A stretch of 59,580 bases of DNA from Candidatus Bathyarchaeota archaeon (GCA_026414485.1 JAOAIX010000012.1:1-59580); one strand, 5' to 3'. Shown: positions 27,975 through 37,255, counted from the first letter of the stretch. Notes: generated by a model not told the origin, from the letters alone. Made by a program: numbers and translations.

Positions 27975-27997
27975 TTTCCCTTATTTTTTAAGGGAAA
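27975..27997 (+). promoter_or_regulatory. Hairpin that sequesters the fen ribosome-binding site
   Basis: TTTCCCTT (27975-27982) pairs perfectly with AAGGGAAA (27990-27997) across a 7-base A/T loop. The second arm contains the AAGGGA Shine-Dalgarno sequence, 7 bases before the TTG start at 28002. The structure could lower or gate translation of the endonuclease. Confidence 0.5.
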
Positions 27998-28001
27998 AAT
28001 T

Positions 28002-29036
28002 TTGGGCGTAAACTTTCGAGAAATAGTGTCAAAAACTCCTGTAAAGTTAGAAGATTTAAGCAATAAAGTTGTCGCTATAGATGCTTTCAATGCTATTTAC
28101 CAATTCCTGTCCATTATACGGCAACCTGACGGTACCCCTCTTAAAGATAATTCTGGCAAGGTTACTAGTCATCTTAGTGGTTTATTCTACCGTACGAGTA
28201 ACTTGATGGAGATGGGTATCAGGCCTGTCTACGTTTTTGACGGTACGCCACCTGACCTGAAAACTGCTGAAATTGAGCGACGTAGACAAGTCAAAGTGGA
28301 AGCTGCAGTTAAATACGAAAAAGCTCTGGCGGAAGGTAAAACTGGTGAAGCCCGTATGTACGCTCAGGCAACCAGTAGCATTAAAGACTACATGGAGGAA
28401 GACAGCAAAAAACTTCTTACATTGATGGGGTTGCCGTGGGTACAAGCACCAAGTGAAGGCGAAGCTCAAGCTGCTTACATGACCAGAAAAGGTCACGCCG
28501 ATTACACAGCTAGTCAAGACTATGATAGTTTACTTTTTGGTGCTCCTAGACTTTTGCGGAATGTTACCATTTCAGGTAGACGTAAACTTCCCAACAAAAA
28601 CCTCTACATAGAAATATTGCCTGAAGTTACGGAACTTAATAAAGTTCTTCAGGAACATCAAATTACACAAGAGCAACTTATAGATATAGGCATACTTGTA
28701 GGAACAGACTTCAACCCTGATGGCGTCAAAGGGTTTGGGCCAAAGACAGCGTTGAAACTCATAAAAGAATACAAAACCATAGAAGCAGCAATACCCCACA
28801 TAAAAAACGCTGTTTTCCCAGTAGACCCGCAGAAAATCCGAGAAATTTTCTTACACCCAAAAGTCACCGACAACTATACGCTAAACTGGAAAGAACCAGA
28901 CGTCCAAGGTATAATAGACTTCCTATGTTCACAGAAAGATTTTTCAGAAGACCGTGTAAAACACACACTTGACCGCTTACAGCAAAGTCAGTCTAAACAG
29001 AAAGGCAAAACTACCCTTGAAAAATGGTTCGGGTAA
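28002..29036 (+). CDS. fen: Flap endonuclease 1
   Basis: A 344-residue FEN-1. The N region has VVAIDAFNAIYQFL, with the first metal-binding Asp near residue 27, and YVFDGTPPDLK near 80. The I region has APSEGEAQAAYM with two Glu near 153-155, SQDYDSLLFG with Asp near 174, and LVGTDFNPDGVKGFGPKTAL, the helix-hairpin-helix and last Asp residues. The C-terminal KTTLEKWFG is a PCNA-binding PIP box. It cuts 5' flaps during Okazaki fragment maturation and repair. TTG start. Convergent with pcm, 4 bases apart. Confidence 0.96.
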   Translation: MGVNFREIVSKTPVKLEDLSNKVVAIDAFNAIYQFLSIIRQPDGTPLKDNSGKVTSHLSGLFYRTSNLMEMGIRPVYVFDGTPPDLKTAEIERRRQVKVEAAVKYEKALAEGKTGEARMYAQATSSIKDYMEEDSKKLLTLMGLPWVQAPSEGEAQAAYMTRKGHADYTASQDYDSLLFGAPRLLRNVTISGRRKLPNKNLYIEILPEVTELNKVLQEHQITQEQLIDIGILVGTDFNPDGVKGFGPKTALKLIKEYKTIEAAIPHIKNAVFPVDPQKIREIFLHPKVTDNYTLNWKEPDVQGIIDFLCSQKDFSEDRVKHTLDRLQQSQSKQKGKTTLEKWFG

Positions 29037-29040
29037 AGCT

Positions 29041-29724
29041 TTAGATTTTGTGTCCAAACTCACCTGTCAACGGCACAAAAGCCACGCTTCCGATATTCGT
29101 TTCTTTAATTTTGCCATTGATCTGTTTAGTCACTTTCATAAGTGTCTGAAACAAAAATGGGCTCCCAACAGGTACAACCAAAATTCCGCCTAACTTAAGT
29201 TGGTCAACAAGAGGCTTTGGTACTTCTGGAGCTGCAGCTGCCACTACCGCACGATCGAATGGGGCTTTTTCAGGGTAGCCTTTGGAACCATCACCTGTAA
29301 TTATCGTAACGCGGTCGCCATATCCTGAATTAATTATATTTCGTCTTGCATTTTCAGCTAAACTCGCTACAATTTCAACTGTGAAAACATGTCCCCACTC
29401 ACTCCGCGGTGTGCCCTTAGGGGCAACTATCTCAGCTATAGTTGCGGCATGCCACCCTGAACCTCCACCTACCTCAAGAACTTTATGACCAATCTTTAAC
29501 TCTAGTGCCTCGTTCATGATTGAAACCATATGTGGCGCAGAAATCGTCTGACCAAAACCAATAGGTAGTGGCGTATCCACTGATTCATACGATTGCATAT
29601 CAATTGGTAAAAACTTGGCCCGCGGGACTGCACGCATCGCCCGGATCACCTCCGGCGAACGCAAGATGCCTTGCCTGGTTAGGCTCTCAATAAGTTTGTT
29701 CCAATCTGTTTTCTCCGTTGTCAC
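29041..29724 (-). CDS. pcm: Protein-L-isoaspartate O-methyltransferase
   Basis: A 227-residue SAM-dependent methyltransferase. LPIGFGQTISAPHMVSIM (near residue 51) is the family's substrate-binding signature, VLEVGGGSGWHAATIAE is motif I, and FDRAVVAAAAPEVPKPLV is motif II/III. It methylates isoaspartyl residues in damaged proteins so that they can return to aspartate. GTG start. Same strand as glmS, 69 bases downstream of it. Confidence 0.95.
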   Translation of the reverse strand: MTTEKTDWNKLIESLTRQGILRSPEVIRAMRAVPRAKFLPIDMQSYESVDTPLPIGFGQTISAPHMVSIMNEALELKIGHKVLEVGGGSGWHAATIAEIVAPKGTPRSEWGHVFTVEIVASLAENARRNIINSGYGDRVTIITGDGSKGYPEKAPFDRAVVAAAAPEVPKPLVDQLKLGGILVVPVGSPFLFQTLMKVTKQINGKIKETNIGSVAFVPLTGEFGHKI

Positions 29725-29793
29725 ACCCTAATAACTAACCAACACTACTACACTTTTTAATTTATGTGAATTCCACAGTGCAGCTGCACACTA

Positions 29794-31626
29794 TCATTTT
29801 ACAGTTACAGACTTCGCTAAATTACGCGGCATGTCAGGATTTAGCCCCTTCTCTAACGCCATGTAATATGCAAACAACTGCAGCGGCACCACAAACGGAA
29901 TCGGAGACAAAACTTCAGGTATCCCCTTGGGAACTTCTATGTAGTCGTCAGACAGTTTTTTTACTTCTTCGTCGTCCTCTTCAATTATAGAAATTATAGA
30001 CGCACCTCGAGCTTTCATTTCCATCATGTTTCCAATAAGCGTCTTATGTGTAACTCCGTCTTTTGGGCAAATGAAAATTACTGGGAAACCTGGTTCAATT
30101 AAGCTAATCGGTCCATGTTTGCTTTCACCCGCAGGAAACGCAATAGCTGGTACATACGCAATTTCCATAAGCTTCAACCGTCCCTCATACGCAGTTGCTG
30201 TGTTTACACCGCGCCCTAAGAAAAAGAAAATTTTTGCATCCTTGTACTTATGTGCTAAAGCTTTGACTTTTTCTTCCTGCATCAAAATTACCGCCTCTAC
30301 AATTTGAGGTAGCTGCTCCATCTTCTCAGCTAAGCAATCCATCTCATCTTGAGATATCTTGCCTCGCTTTTTGGAGAGACGGAAAGCTAACTGCGCCAAA
30401 ATTGACAACTGAGACGTAAAAGTCTTAGTTGCCGCCACACCAATTTCAGGACCTGACTGTTGTCCAATGTAGACCCTTGAAACCCTACTCAATGTTGAAC
30501 CGATAACATTTGTTAGCCCAAGAATGGTTGCTGCCCGCTGTTGCGAAGCCGTGACTGCTGCTAACGTGTCAGCGGTCTCACCAGATTGACTTACTGCGAG
30601 AATGGTGCTGTCTATATTCACTGATTTACCATGTTGTTCCACAAACTCTGAAGCGTAAACAGGGTAAGTTGCCAGAAACGCCAACTTGGAAAACATATAC
30701 GATGCTGCCAAACAGGCGTGGTAAGAGGTTCCACATGCTACAAGGAAAACCTCGTTAGCGCGATCCAGAAACGTTGCCATTAAATCCAAATAATGCTCTT
30801 GTAGTCGTAACGTGTTACGCAGTGTCTCAGGTTGCTCATGAATTTCCTTAAGCATAAAGTGTGGGTATCCCTGCTTAACTGCCATCTCGGGTGTCCAATC
30901 GATAATTTTCGGTTGCCGTACAACTGTTATCCCATCTGATATACGTTTAATTTCATAGTTTGAGCCGGAAAGAACTGCCAGCTCTCCATCGTTGACTATT
31001 ATTGCTTTATTCGTCATGGGCAAAAAAGCCGTCAAGTCTGAGGCGCAATAAATTGCGTTGTCCGCCAATCCTAAAACTAGGGGACTCTCGTTGCGTGCAC
31101 AAACAATTTTCTCAGGCTCTTTGGCTGAAATGACTGCTATGGCGTACGAACCACAGAGGCGTTTTAGAGCAGCTAGTACAGCATCCGTTAAAGACGCAGA
31201 AGAATTTTCTTTGAGAACTTCTTCGATTAAATGCGGGATCACTTCAGTGTCTGTGCGAGAAACAAATATGTGACCCGCATTCTCAAGCTCTTCTTTCAAC
31301 TCCGAATAGTTTTCTATTATGCCGTTGTGAACTACTGCAATTTGTCCAGTACAATCAACGTGTGGGTGGGCATTTACCTTCAACGGTGCACCATGGGTAG
31401 CCCAACGAGTATGCCCAACTCCCACATTACCCTCCATTTCATCTAAATTGTGAATGCGGTGTACTTCATCAATTTTACCCTGGTCTTTCTTTATGTGAAT
31501 TGTCCCGTTGTGTAAGGTAGCTATGCCTACAGAATCGTAACCGCGGTATTCCAACCTCTTCAAGGACGAATGAATTATGGGTGCAACGTTACTGTTTTTG
31601 AGTATACAGCCAAAGATGCCGCACAT
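29794..31626 (-). CDS. glmS: Glutamine--fructose-6-phosphate aminotransferase (isomerizing)
   Basis: A 610-residue enzyme, full family length. The start MCGIFG gives the N-terminal Cys nucleophile of the class II glutaminase domain; HTRWATHG and HNGIIENYSELK follow. Two SIS sugar-isomerase domains come after it (VACGTSYHACLAASY, VSQSGETADTLAA, GVAATKTFTSQL, then GRGVNTATAYEGRLKLME), ending in the conserved NLAKSVTVK. It makes glucosamine-6-phosphate for UDP-GlcNAc, a donor for the surface glycosylation implied elsewhere in the window. Confidence 0.97.
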   Translation of the reverse strand: MCGIFGCILKNSNVAPIIHSSLKRLEYRGYDSVGIATLHNGTIHIKKDQGKIDEVHRIHNLDEMEGNVGVGHTRWATHGAPLKVNAHPHVDCTGQIAVVHNGIIENYSELKEELENAGHIFVSRTDTEVIPHLIEEVLKENSSASLTDAVLAALKRLCGSYAIAVISAKEPEKIVCARNESPLVLGLADNAIYCASDLTAFLPMTNKAIIVNDGELAVLSGSNYEIKRISDGITVVRQPKIIDWTPEMAVKQGYPHFMLKEIHEQPETLRNTLRLQEHYLDLMATFLDRANEVFLVACGTSYHACLAASYMFSKLAFLATYPVYASEFVEQHGKSVNIDSTILAVSQSGETADTLAAVTASQQRAATILGLTNVIGSTLSRVSRVYIGQQSGPEIGVAATKTFTSQLSILAQLAFRLSKKRGKISQDEMDCLAEKMEQLPQIVEAVILMQEEKVKALAHKYKDAKIFFFLGRGVNTATAYEGRLKLMEIAYVPAIAFPAGESKHGPISLIEPGFPVIFICPKDGVTHKTLIGNMMEMKARGASIISIIEEDDEEVKKLSDDYIEVPKGIPEVLSPIPFVVPLQLFAYYMALEKGLNPDMPRNLAKSVTVK

Positions 31627-31871
31627 TTGTTTTTTCTCCTATTTGCAATTTGTATGGTGCTTTTCTCTTTTCTTCACTAATAAGCATTGTTAGAAGTAAT
31701 GTTGAGGCTTAAAATAAGTTTTTTAACGGTTTTTGTTTTGTTTATGGAAAATTTTCAGAACAGATTTGAGTTAACTTGGACAGGTAAAAATGTTTTTTTA
31801 ACACTTAATCAAGCCTAACTATAACAAAATTTTTAATAATGGTTTTTGTCCTTCTAACATACGGCGGAAAC

Positions 31872-32837
31872 ATGGACAAGAAACTTCTCCTCAAAGAAGA
31901 AGGTACCATACAGAAAATTAAAGAAATCAGCATGATGCAAAATGCACAAGATCTCAAAATGATACTGGGTAAACAAAGCTGGGAAATTCTCACTCTGCTC
32001 TCGACAAGGGCAATGTATCCAATAGAAATAGCCCGAAAACTTGGAATCCATGAACAAAAGGTTTACTATCACATACGTAAACTCGAAAAATCGGGTGCCA
32101 TAACCGTAGAACGAGAAGAGCAAAAAAAAGGCGGTATCGCCAAATATTACCGCACGGCATCACAAGCATTTGGTATCGAATTCTCCAATGGCTACCGTAC
32201 GATGGAGCGACCTTCTTTGCTGGGAGCGAGCCCGCAAATTCAAAAATTTTTCAAGGAATTTGTAACAAGCAATGGTGTGTTTGACGCGAAAATTGTGGTA
32301 GGTAGCCCTGCCCCCCATGGGCCTTTCAAAACTAGCGCAAGAGACGGCCATTACGCAGCACACCTGACGTTTTTTTTGGGGCAGTTTATAAAAATGCCTG
32401 AAGACTTCGCCATAAAACTAGATGTGGATGTAAAAGCGGAAAAAGAAGAAAAAAATAATCTTATTCTCGTCGGTGGACCAGGCACAAATCTACTTACCCA
32501 AGAAATCAACGAGTATTCTCCTATACAATTCAGCATGCAGTCAACTACACACGGTTTCTTGCTGGGCGGTTTAATTTCACAGAAGACAAAACGCGTTTAC
32601 ACATCTGACGTTGCAGGTTTAATTGCCAAAATTGAGAATCCATGGGACAAATCTAAACGTATTGTTGTTTTAGCGGGCAACAAAGCAGTAGGAACCAAAG
32701 CGTGCGTTTTAGCTCTAACAAATTTTTGGAAGAAAACACTAGAAAATTATCGTGAAGACAACGGTTTTGCCTCAGTGATTCAAGGATTTGACTTGGATGG
32801 AGACGGCAAAGTAGACTCAATAGAGGTCGCCGAGTAA
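31872..32837 (+). CDS. Winged-helix protein with S-layer-type C-terminal domain and EF-hand loop
   Basis: About 321 residues from ATG 31872; the frame also offers ATG 31839. The N-terminal part is an ArsR-like winged helix (ILTLLSTRAMYPIEIARKLG, HEQKVYYHIRKLEKSGAI). The remaining about 200 residues carry LILVGGPGTNLLTQEINEY and IVVLAGNKAVGTKACVLAL, motifs I associate with archaeal S-layer-related domains. The last residues contain DLDGDGKVDSIE, a canonical 12-residue EF-hand/dockerin-type calcium loop. There is no signal peptide, so it may be a cytoplasmic regulator using an S-layer-like sensor domain. Followed by a DUF371 gene after 2 bases. Confidence 0.7.
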   Translation: MDKKLLLKEEGTIQKIKEISMMQNAQDLKMILGKQSWEILTLLSTRAMYPIEIARKLGIHEQKVYYHIRKLEKSGAITVEREEQKKGGIAKYYRTASQAFGIEFSNGYRTMERPSLLGASPQIQKFFKEFVTSNGVFDAKIVVGSPAPHGPFKTSARDGHYAAHLTFFLGQFIKMPEDFAIKLDVDVKAEKEEKNNLILVGGPGTNLLTQEINEYSPIQFSMQSTTHGFLLGGLISQKTKRVYTSDVAGLIAKIENPWDKSKRIVVLAGNKAVGTKACVLALTNFWKKTLENYREDNGFASVIQGFDLDGDGKVDSIEVAE

Positions 32838-32839
32838 TT

Positions 32840-33277
32840 TTGTCTAAGACGACACAGTTAACCGAGATTATTGTCGGCTATGGACACCCAAATGTTTCAG
32901 CTATGCATAAAACAACTGTGGAGTTCACAAAAGACAAACACCTGTCTAAAAACGGCGACTGTATACTCATAGTAAATGCAGATAAAGTTCTTACAGATTT
33001 AAACCCGCTTTTCAAAGAAAAACTAAGGCAGCCTAATTCTAAATTGATTGTGACAATTGAAGCCGATGGATTAAAAGACCAAATAATCGGAGAAGGTAGC
33101 CCAGATTTGAGCCTTAAGCATCCCACAGATATTGTTATTCGAAAAAGTGCCTACATCTCAGACCGAACTCTGGCAATCCATGCAAACAAAGCTGCTCAAG
33201 ACCTTTCTCGGCAGTTGATTAAGAAACTGCAGAATCCCCAGCAGAAAGCCACCATTACCTTAACAGTAGAGGTCTAA
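32840..33277 (+). CDS. DUF371 protein
   Basis: A 145-residue archaeal protein. EIIVGYGHPNVSAMHKTTVE is the conserved N-terminal block of DUF371, followed by SKNGDCILIVNADK and HPTDIVIRKSAY. The family is small, beta-rich and uncharacterised. TTG start 2 bases after the upstream stop, so it is translationally coupled. It overlaps the end of the trm5 gene by 4 bases on the opposite strand. Confidence 0.8.
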   Translation: MSKTTQLTEIIVGYGHPNVSAMHKTTVEFTKDKHLSKNGDCILIVNADKVLTDLNPLFKEKLRQPNSKLIVTIEADGLKDQIIGEGSPDLSLKHPTDIVIRKSAYISDRTLAIHANKAAQDLSRQLIKKLQNPQQKATITLTVEV

Positions 33278-34347
33278 AGAATTTTCGTATCCAATACCAC
33301 TTGGTATTCACGGGGAGCAGTTTCACGCACAGGTTTTATATAAGAAAATATTTTTACTTGTCTACCCGATTTTTCCACAGCGGCTACAAATCTCTGTTTC
33401 AAGTTTTCTATGCTTTCATTAAGCCTGACAAAACCATAAAAGTGAACCACGCCACCTGATGACTTAAGGGCTTTGCAGGCGGTGTCAATAAATTCAACTG
33501 CAGTTTCAGGCAAATTCATAATTACCCTGTCCGCTACTCCCTCCAGCTTTTCATTGACAACTTGACGTGCATCACCAGCCACTGCGTAGACACGATTTTC
33601 CACACGATTTAATCGTGCATTTTTTTTAAGCAGATCAATAGCATCAGCGTTTATATCTACACCATAAACTTTCACGTCAGGATGCTTTTTTGCTATTAAC
33701 ACTACAAATGGGCCAACTCCTGCAAACAAGTCAACAATGTTTTCACCACTTTGCACCAAAGAAGCAACACGGTTATGCTCAGAGGAAAGTCGAGGACTGA
33801 AATACGCTTTTGCAACATCAACAAAATAGCTGCATCCATTTTCTTTGTGTAAAGTTTTAGTTTTTTGTTCACCCACTATAAACTCGAACTCACGTAGGCG
33901 ATAAGTTCCTTTTACTGCCCCTGCTTTTGCGAGAACTGTTCGAATATTTTTATGCGTTTTGAGGATAGCATTACCAACTAAATGTTTATACGCCTCTAAC
34001 CTTGGCGGGATTTCAATTATGGCTATATCCCCCACCACATCTATTGCACGAGGAAGCGCCCCCAACAACGTTGGCTCCAATTCGTTTTTGAGAACATCAG
34101 CGAGTGTTTGAGGTTGCTTGTTTTTCTTCAAAAAGCTTTTTGCTCCCAACTTGAGTTGAGGAACATGCGTTGTCAGGAGTGTCAACTCTTTTTCTTCAAG
34201 TTGTCTGATTAGCGGAATATAAAGTAAGTCATCTTTGCCCTTTTGAATTAGGAGTGTTTTATCTGTTAAACCTAGTTTATTAGCTATTTTTAACGTCCTT
34301 TCACCGTCTTTTTTTGGAACTTGCAAACAAAATGCGTTTTTGGACAT
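33274..34347 (-). CDS. trm5: tRNA (guanine37-N1)-methyltransferase Trm5-like
   Basis: A 357-residue enzyme with the Trm5 domain order: D1 (about 1-80), D2 (YRLREFEFIVGE, HKENGCSYFVDVAKAYFSPR), D3 Rossmann methyltransferase (VDLFAGVGPFVVLIAKK motif I, VYGVDINADAID motif II, RVIMNLPETAVEFID with the NLP motif IV). It makes m1G37 on tRNA, which prevents frameshifting, and may act on wyosine precursors in archaea. The D1 domain suggests the Trm5b-like form. ATG start; 6 bases downstream of rtcA in the same orientation. Confidence 0.9.
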   Translation of the reverse strand: MSKNAFCLQVPKKDGERTLKIANKLGLTDKTLLIQKGKDDLLYIPLIRQLEEKELTLLTTHVPQLKLGAKSFLKKNKQPQTLADVLKNELEPTLLGALPRAIDVVGDIAIIEIPPRLEAYKHLVGNAILKTHKNIRTVLAKAGAVKGTYRLREFEFIVGEQKTKTLHKENGCSYFVDVAKAYFSPRLSSEHNRVASLVQSGENIVDLFAGVGPFVVLIAKKHPDVKVYGVDINADAIDLLKKNARLNRVENRVYAVAGDARQVVNEKLEGVADRVIMNLPETAVEFIDTACKALKSSGGVVHFYGFVRLNESIENLKQRFVAAVEKSGRQVKIFSYIKPVRETAPREYQVVLDTKIL

Positions 34348-34353
34348 GCAAAC

Positions 34354-35391
34354 TTAGCCAACTTTTTCAATCCTATAGAGGGTATCTACCTTTTTAAGAT
34401 TAAATTTTGTGTTGAGTATCTTTTCTGTCAACCAAATGTTTGTTTCTAAATGCTCAGATACTGTCCTAGTCAAAAAAACGGCTGTCCCTCTAGTTAATGC
34501 CATGTAAGGAATCAACATATCTGCCAAGTGCTCGTCCACTGTGGCGGTAGCCCAAAATTCTGTGCCGAGTTTTTGAGCAGCCGAAACTCCTACAACTTCG
34601 CTTGGTTTGCCTGGTTCTCCTATTGCGTCAGCACCTAAAATCACGCCTGTATCTGTTTGCGCCCACAGTGTAATACTGCTTCCCTTCTGTTGAGGATTGG
34701 ATTTGTCGTTCACTAAGAGAATGTCAGTTGCCAAGCCTTCCTTACTAAGGTAATCTCTAGCAGCTTTAGCTTGACGTTCTGCGACTTTTTTATCTTCAAG
34801 GAAGGTACAAACAGAAATGCCCTTTACATTTTGAAGTTGACCAAAAGCTTCTAAAAGTAGCGGCTGCAGTTTTTTTGTTGGCTTCACTTGGAGGATTGCT
34901 TCACCCAAACCTTTTGGATAATAACCATATTTTTGTACCTCTATCTCAGCATCTACGCCCATTCGTCTAAGTAATGGTAAGAAAACATAGCGTAAATAGT
35001 TTATAGTGGGGGCGTGCAAAGTATCAGTTCCACCCTTTGAGGCATGTAACTGCACCGGTTTTTCAGCGAACAGACAGATGGGCAAAACACTCATAAACAA
35101 CATAGGGATGCTGCCTGCGGTTCCAATTTCCACTTCTATATTGCCGCCATCTATAGCGTTGGGTTCAAAGTACAATTCACGACTGCCTATATTTGCTCCT
35201 TTTATTTTAGCACTGCAGAGTTTTGCAGCAGTTAGTACAGATTCCAAATGCTGCGGTTTTAAACCAACCTGCGGTCGATTTTGCCTTATATTATAAATAT
35301 GTAAAGGTTCGCCTTTAATTGCTGCTAAGGCAACAGAAAGACGGAGTATTGTGCCACTGCCGCTTTTTTTGCTCCCGTCAATCTCTAGCAA
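34354..35391 (-). CDS. rtcA: RNA 3'-terminal phosphate cyclase
   Basis: A 345-residue RtcA. It begins LEIDGSKKSGSGTILRLSVA (family start is IDGSxGEGGGQILR; here with altered middle residues), then IRQNRPQVGLKPQHLE, GGTDTLHAPTINYLRYVFLP, KGLGEAILQV, and the catalytic-His block TVDEHLADMLIPYMAL near 285. It converts RNA 3'-phosphate to 2',3'-cyclic phosphate with ATP. TTG start. Upstream gene of a two-gene unit with trm5. Confidence 0.92.
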   Translation of the reverse strand: MLEIDGSKKSGSGTILRLSVALAAIKGEPLHIYNIRQNRPQVGLKPQHLESVLTAAKLCSAKIKGANIGSRELYFEPNAIDGGNIEVEIGTAGSIPMLFMSVLPICLFAEKPVQLHASKGGTDTLHAPTINYLRYVFLPLLRRMGVDAEIEVQKYGYYPKGLGEAILQVKPTKKLQPLLLEAFGQLQNVKGISVCTFLEDKKVAERQAKAARDYLSKEGLATDILLVNDKSNPQQKGSSITLWAQTDTGVILGADAIGEPGKPSEVVGVSAAQKLGTEFWATATVDEHLADMLIPYMALTRGTAVFLTRTVSEHLETNIWLTEKILNTKFNLKKVDTLYRIEKVG

Positions 35392-35480
35392 ACGTGGTTC
35401 CTTTCACATATTTTGGTTTGAATGGCAAATTTCAAATAATAATATGTTCCTTAAGTACTTTAGATCTAAAAGGGGAACGC

Positions 35481-35945
35481 ATGGTGAGCGAAGATAAAGA
35501 TAAGATAGAACAGCTTATTGATCGAATTGATGATATACTTTCTGTATTAGCCGAGGTCGCCAAAGACCTCAAAACAGTTTCATCCTCATTGAAATCTATC
35601 GCTGTAGGTCAAATCACTAACAAACCCGTTACTGCTGTAACCGAATCTAAACCCTCCATGCTTCAGCCCAAGGCTGAAAAGCCTACACAAAAACTCCCTA
35701 CGCCAATTACTTCAACACCGAAAGGTTCCAGTTCAACTGTTGAAGACATAAGAATGGTTTTCCCTCCGGAATTGGACAGTTTGCTGAGTTTCGAAGAAAA
35801 AAACGATTATGTAGTCATTAAACCCAAGCAGTTTTTGGGTTCAGAGAACTTTGCTAAAATTGCCTCAACTGTGCGTGGAATTGGCGGTGAATATATAAGC
35901 GCAGGCCGAGACAGTCACTTCAGAGTTTACAAGAAAAAAAGTTAA
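35481..35945 (+). CDS. Coiled-coil protein with conserved C-terminal domain (possibly ThermoDBP-related)
   Basis: A 154-residue protein started at ATG 35481 because AGGGGAA lies 4 bases upstream; the frame is open further upstream but through the rtcA promoter. Residues 1-45 form a coiled coil (EQLIDRIDDILSVLAEVAKD), then a Ser/Thr/Pro linker and a compact C-terminal domain (VVIKPKQFLGSENFAKIAST, IGGEYISAGRDSHFRVY). The latter has the look of the single-stranded-DNA-binding ThermoDBP-related domains of archaea, but this is a memory-based resemblance and weak. Confidence 0.6.
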   Translation: MVSEDKDKIEQLIDRIDDILSVLAEVAKDLKTVSSSLKSIAVGQITNKPVTAVTESKPSMLQPKAEKPTQKLPTPITSTPKGSSSTVEDIRMVFPPELDSLLSFEEKNDYVVIKPKQFLGSENFAKIASTVRGIGGEYISAGRDSHFRVYKKKS

Positions 35946-35946
35946 C

Positions 35947-36486
35947 TCAGCTTTCTACAATGTTTCTAACTTCAAACGCTCTCTTAAGTGCTTCAGTTTG
36001 CTTTGCTACCTCAGCTTTTTCGTAGCCTTTAACCCAGAACTTTTTCAATCAGAGTCATCCCTAAATACTTAAAAGTTAATCTAAAAATTTACACCATATA
36101 GCTGTATGCTTTTGGGCTTTAGTCAGGATGTAATGACTAAGATAGCTTTTTGTCTCTCAAATTTTTTTGATTCAACATAGGATCGGTGTCTATCAAAAAG
36201 AAGTTTAATTTTCACTGTTGGATCATACCAATAACGAGGTGAACCAAACACAATAAAATCTCAGTCGTCCAGATTTGGATAAACCTTTTTCGAATCGTCA
36301 TTAAGTATGAATTGGGGTGTGTTTGCTGTTTTGCAGAGGCTGTAGTCCAAGCCTGGTTCAATTTCTAAATTATAGAGGTAGAGCTTCTCAGTGTGATGAT
36401 TTCTTTTTTCTGCTAAAGTATCTGAGTAACAATCAGATTGGTGTTGTTATCCTTCTAGGACTGCCCACTAAACCCAGAACCTTCAC
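35947..36486 (-). pseudogene. Decayed flavodoxin/NADPH-dependent FMN-reductase-like gene
   Basis: No intact frame exists, but conceptual translation of the minus strand across several frames gives one coherent protein: VKVLGLVGSPRR (FMN phosphate loop, from GTG 36486 with GGTGGAG upstream), TEKLYLYNLEIEPGLDY, then stop, DFIVFGSPRYWYDPTVKIKL and KFERQKAILVITS, then stop or frameshift, PKAYSYMV, and FWVKGYEKAEVAKQTEALKR ending at 35947. The length of 180 codons fits the family. I see at least four in-frame stops or shifts. This explains the gap 35946-36554, which holds nothing else. Confidence 0.75.
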
Positions 36487-36554
36487 TCTATTTGATGCTC
36501 CACCCCCAGTTTAAAGTGGTTGTTTAATTTACCCTTTCCAGTCCTGCTAAATCA

Positions 36555-36827
36555 TTAGACTATACTAAAAGTTCTAAATTCTCCTGTAGGCTCTTCCCAC
36601 GTGACATCCAGTTTTGAAACTTTAGCCTGAGGAGGACCATGCTTAACGAAGTCCAAAAGCATTTTGACAAAATCCTCTTCCCCCTCAAAAACTGCTTCCA
36701 CTCTGCCATCGGGCAAGTTACGTACCCACCCCTTCACTCCTAAACTATCTGCTTCCCGCTTGGTGGCTTGCCTAAAAAAGACGCCCTGAACTCTACCACT
36801 GACCCAGACATGTACACGGGCTTTCAC
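36555..36827 (-). CDS. acyP: Acylphosphatase
   Basis: A 90-residue enzyme with the full signature: [18 protein letters not shown] (Arg of the phosphate cradle near residue 18) and [19 protein letters not shown] (catalytic Asn near 41). It hydrolyses acyl phosphates such as carbamoyl phosphate and 1,3-bisphosphoglycerate. It is divergent from the small gene at 36920. Confidence 0.95.
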   Translation of the reverse strand: MKARVHVWVSGRVQGVFFRQATKREADSLGVKGWVRNLPDGRVEAVFEGEEDFVKMLLDFVKHGPPQAKVSKLDVTWEEPTGEFRTFSIV

Positions 36828-36919
36828 TTTAACCGAACTCCCTCACCTGTGCATGTAGGTCGTTCGCACACGCACCTTAAAAGTGTTCTCTGATAAAATT
36901 CTGATTGGTGAAAAAAATC

Positions 36920-37255
36920 ATGCTTAGAAACGACACAGGCAGACTCATAGTTTATGCTTCTCATATCTCCGCTTCCAAGCAGCGACTTCAATCTGTGAGA
37001 CTTGCGACTGAAAAAATGGCACATCAACTCAAGTTGGACTTTGAAATTATACCTCAACAGCGGCGTTGCCCACAAATTTACGTTTACTACGAGCACGGAA
37101 AGGAAGAACCCATACCTCTCTACTGTGATGAAGGTAAAACAGGTAACTTGCAGGAAATTGCGACGCAATTAAGAAACATGATGTACGTTTTGTCTTTTCA
37201 CCCAAGACACAGTGCACTGGCGCAATTACGTAATTCAATCATGAAACTTTCGTGA
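36920..37255 (+). CDS. Small uncharacterised protein
   Basis: About 111 residues. ATG 36920 is favoured because GGTGA lies 8 bases upstream; TTG 36905 and GTG 36908 are in frame. It begins LRNDTGRLIVYASHISASKQ and has a central QQRRCPQIYVYYEHG and IPLYCDEGKTGNLQEIATQL. The mixed alpha/beta look and normal codon use suggest a real gene. I do not recognise the family. Its last 17 bases overlap the end of the convergent gene. Confidence 0.55.
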   Translation: MLRNDTGRLIVYASHISASKQRLQSVRLATEKMAHQLKLDFEIIPQQRRCPQIYVYYEHGKEEPIPLYCDEGKTGNLQEIATQLRNMMYVLSFHPRHSALAQLRNSIMKLS

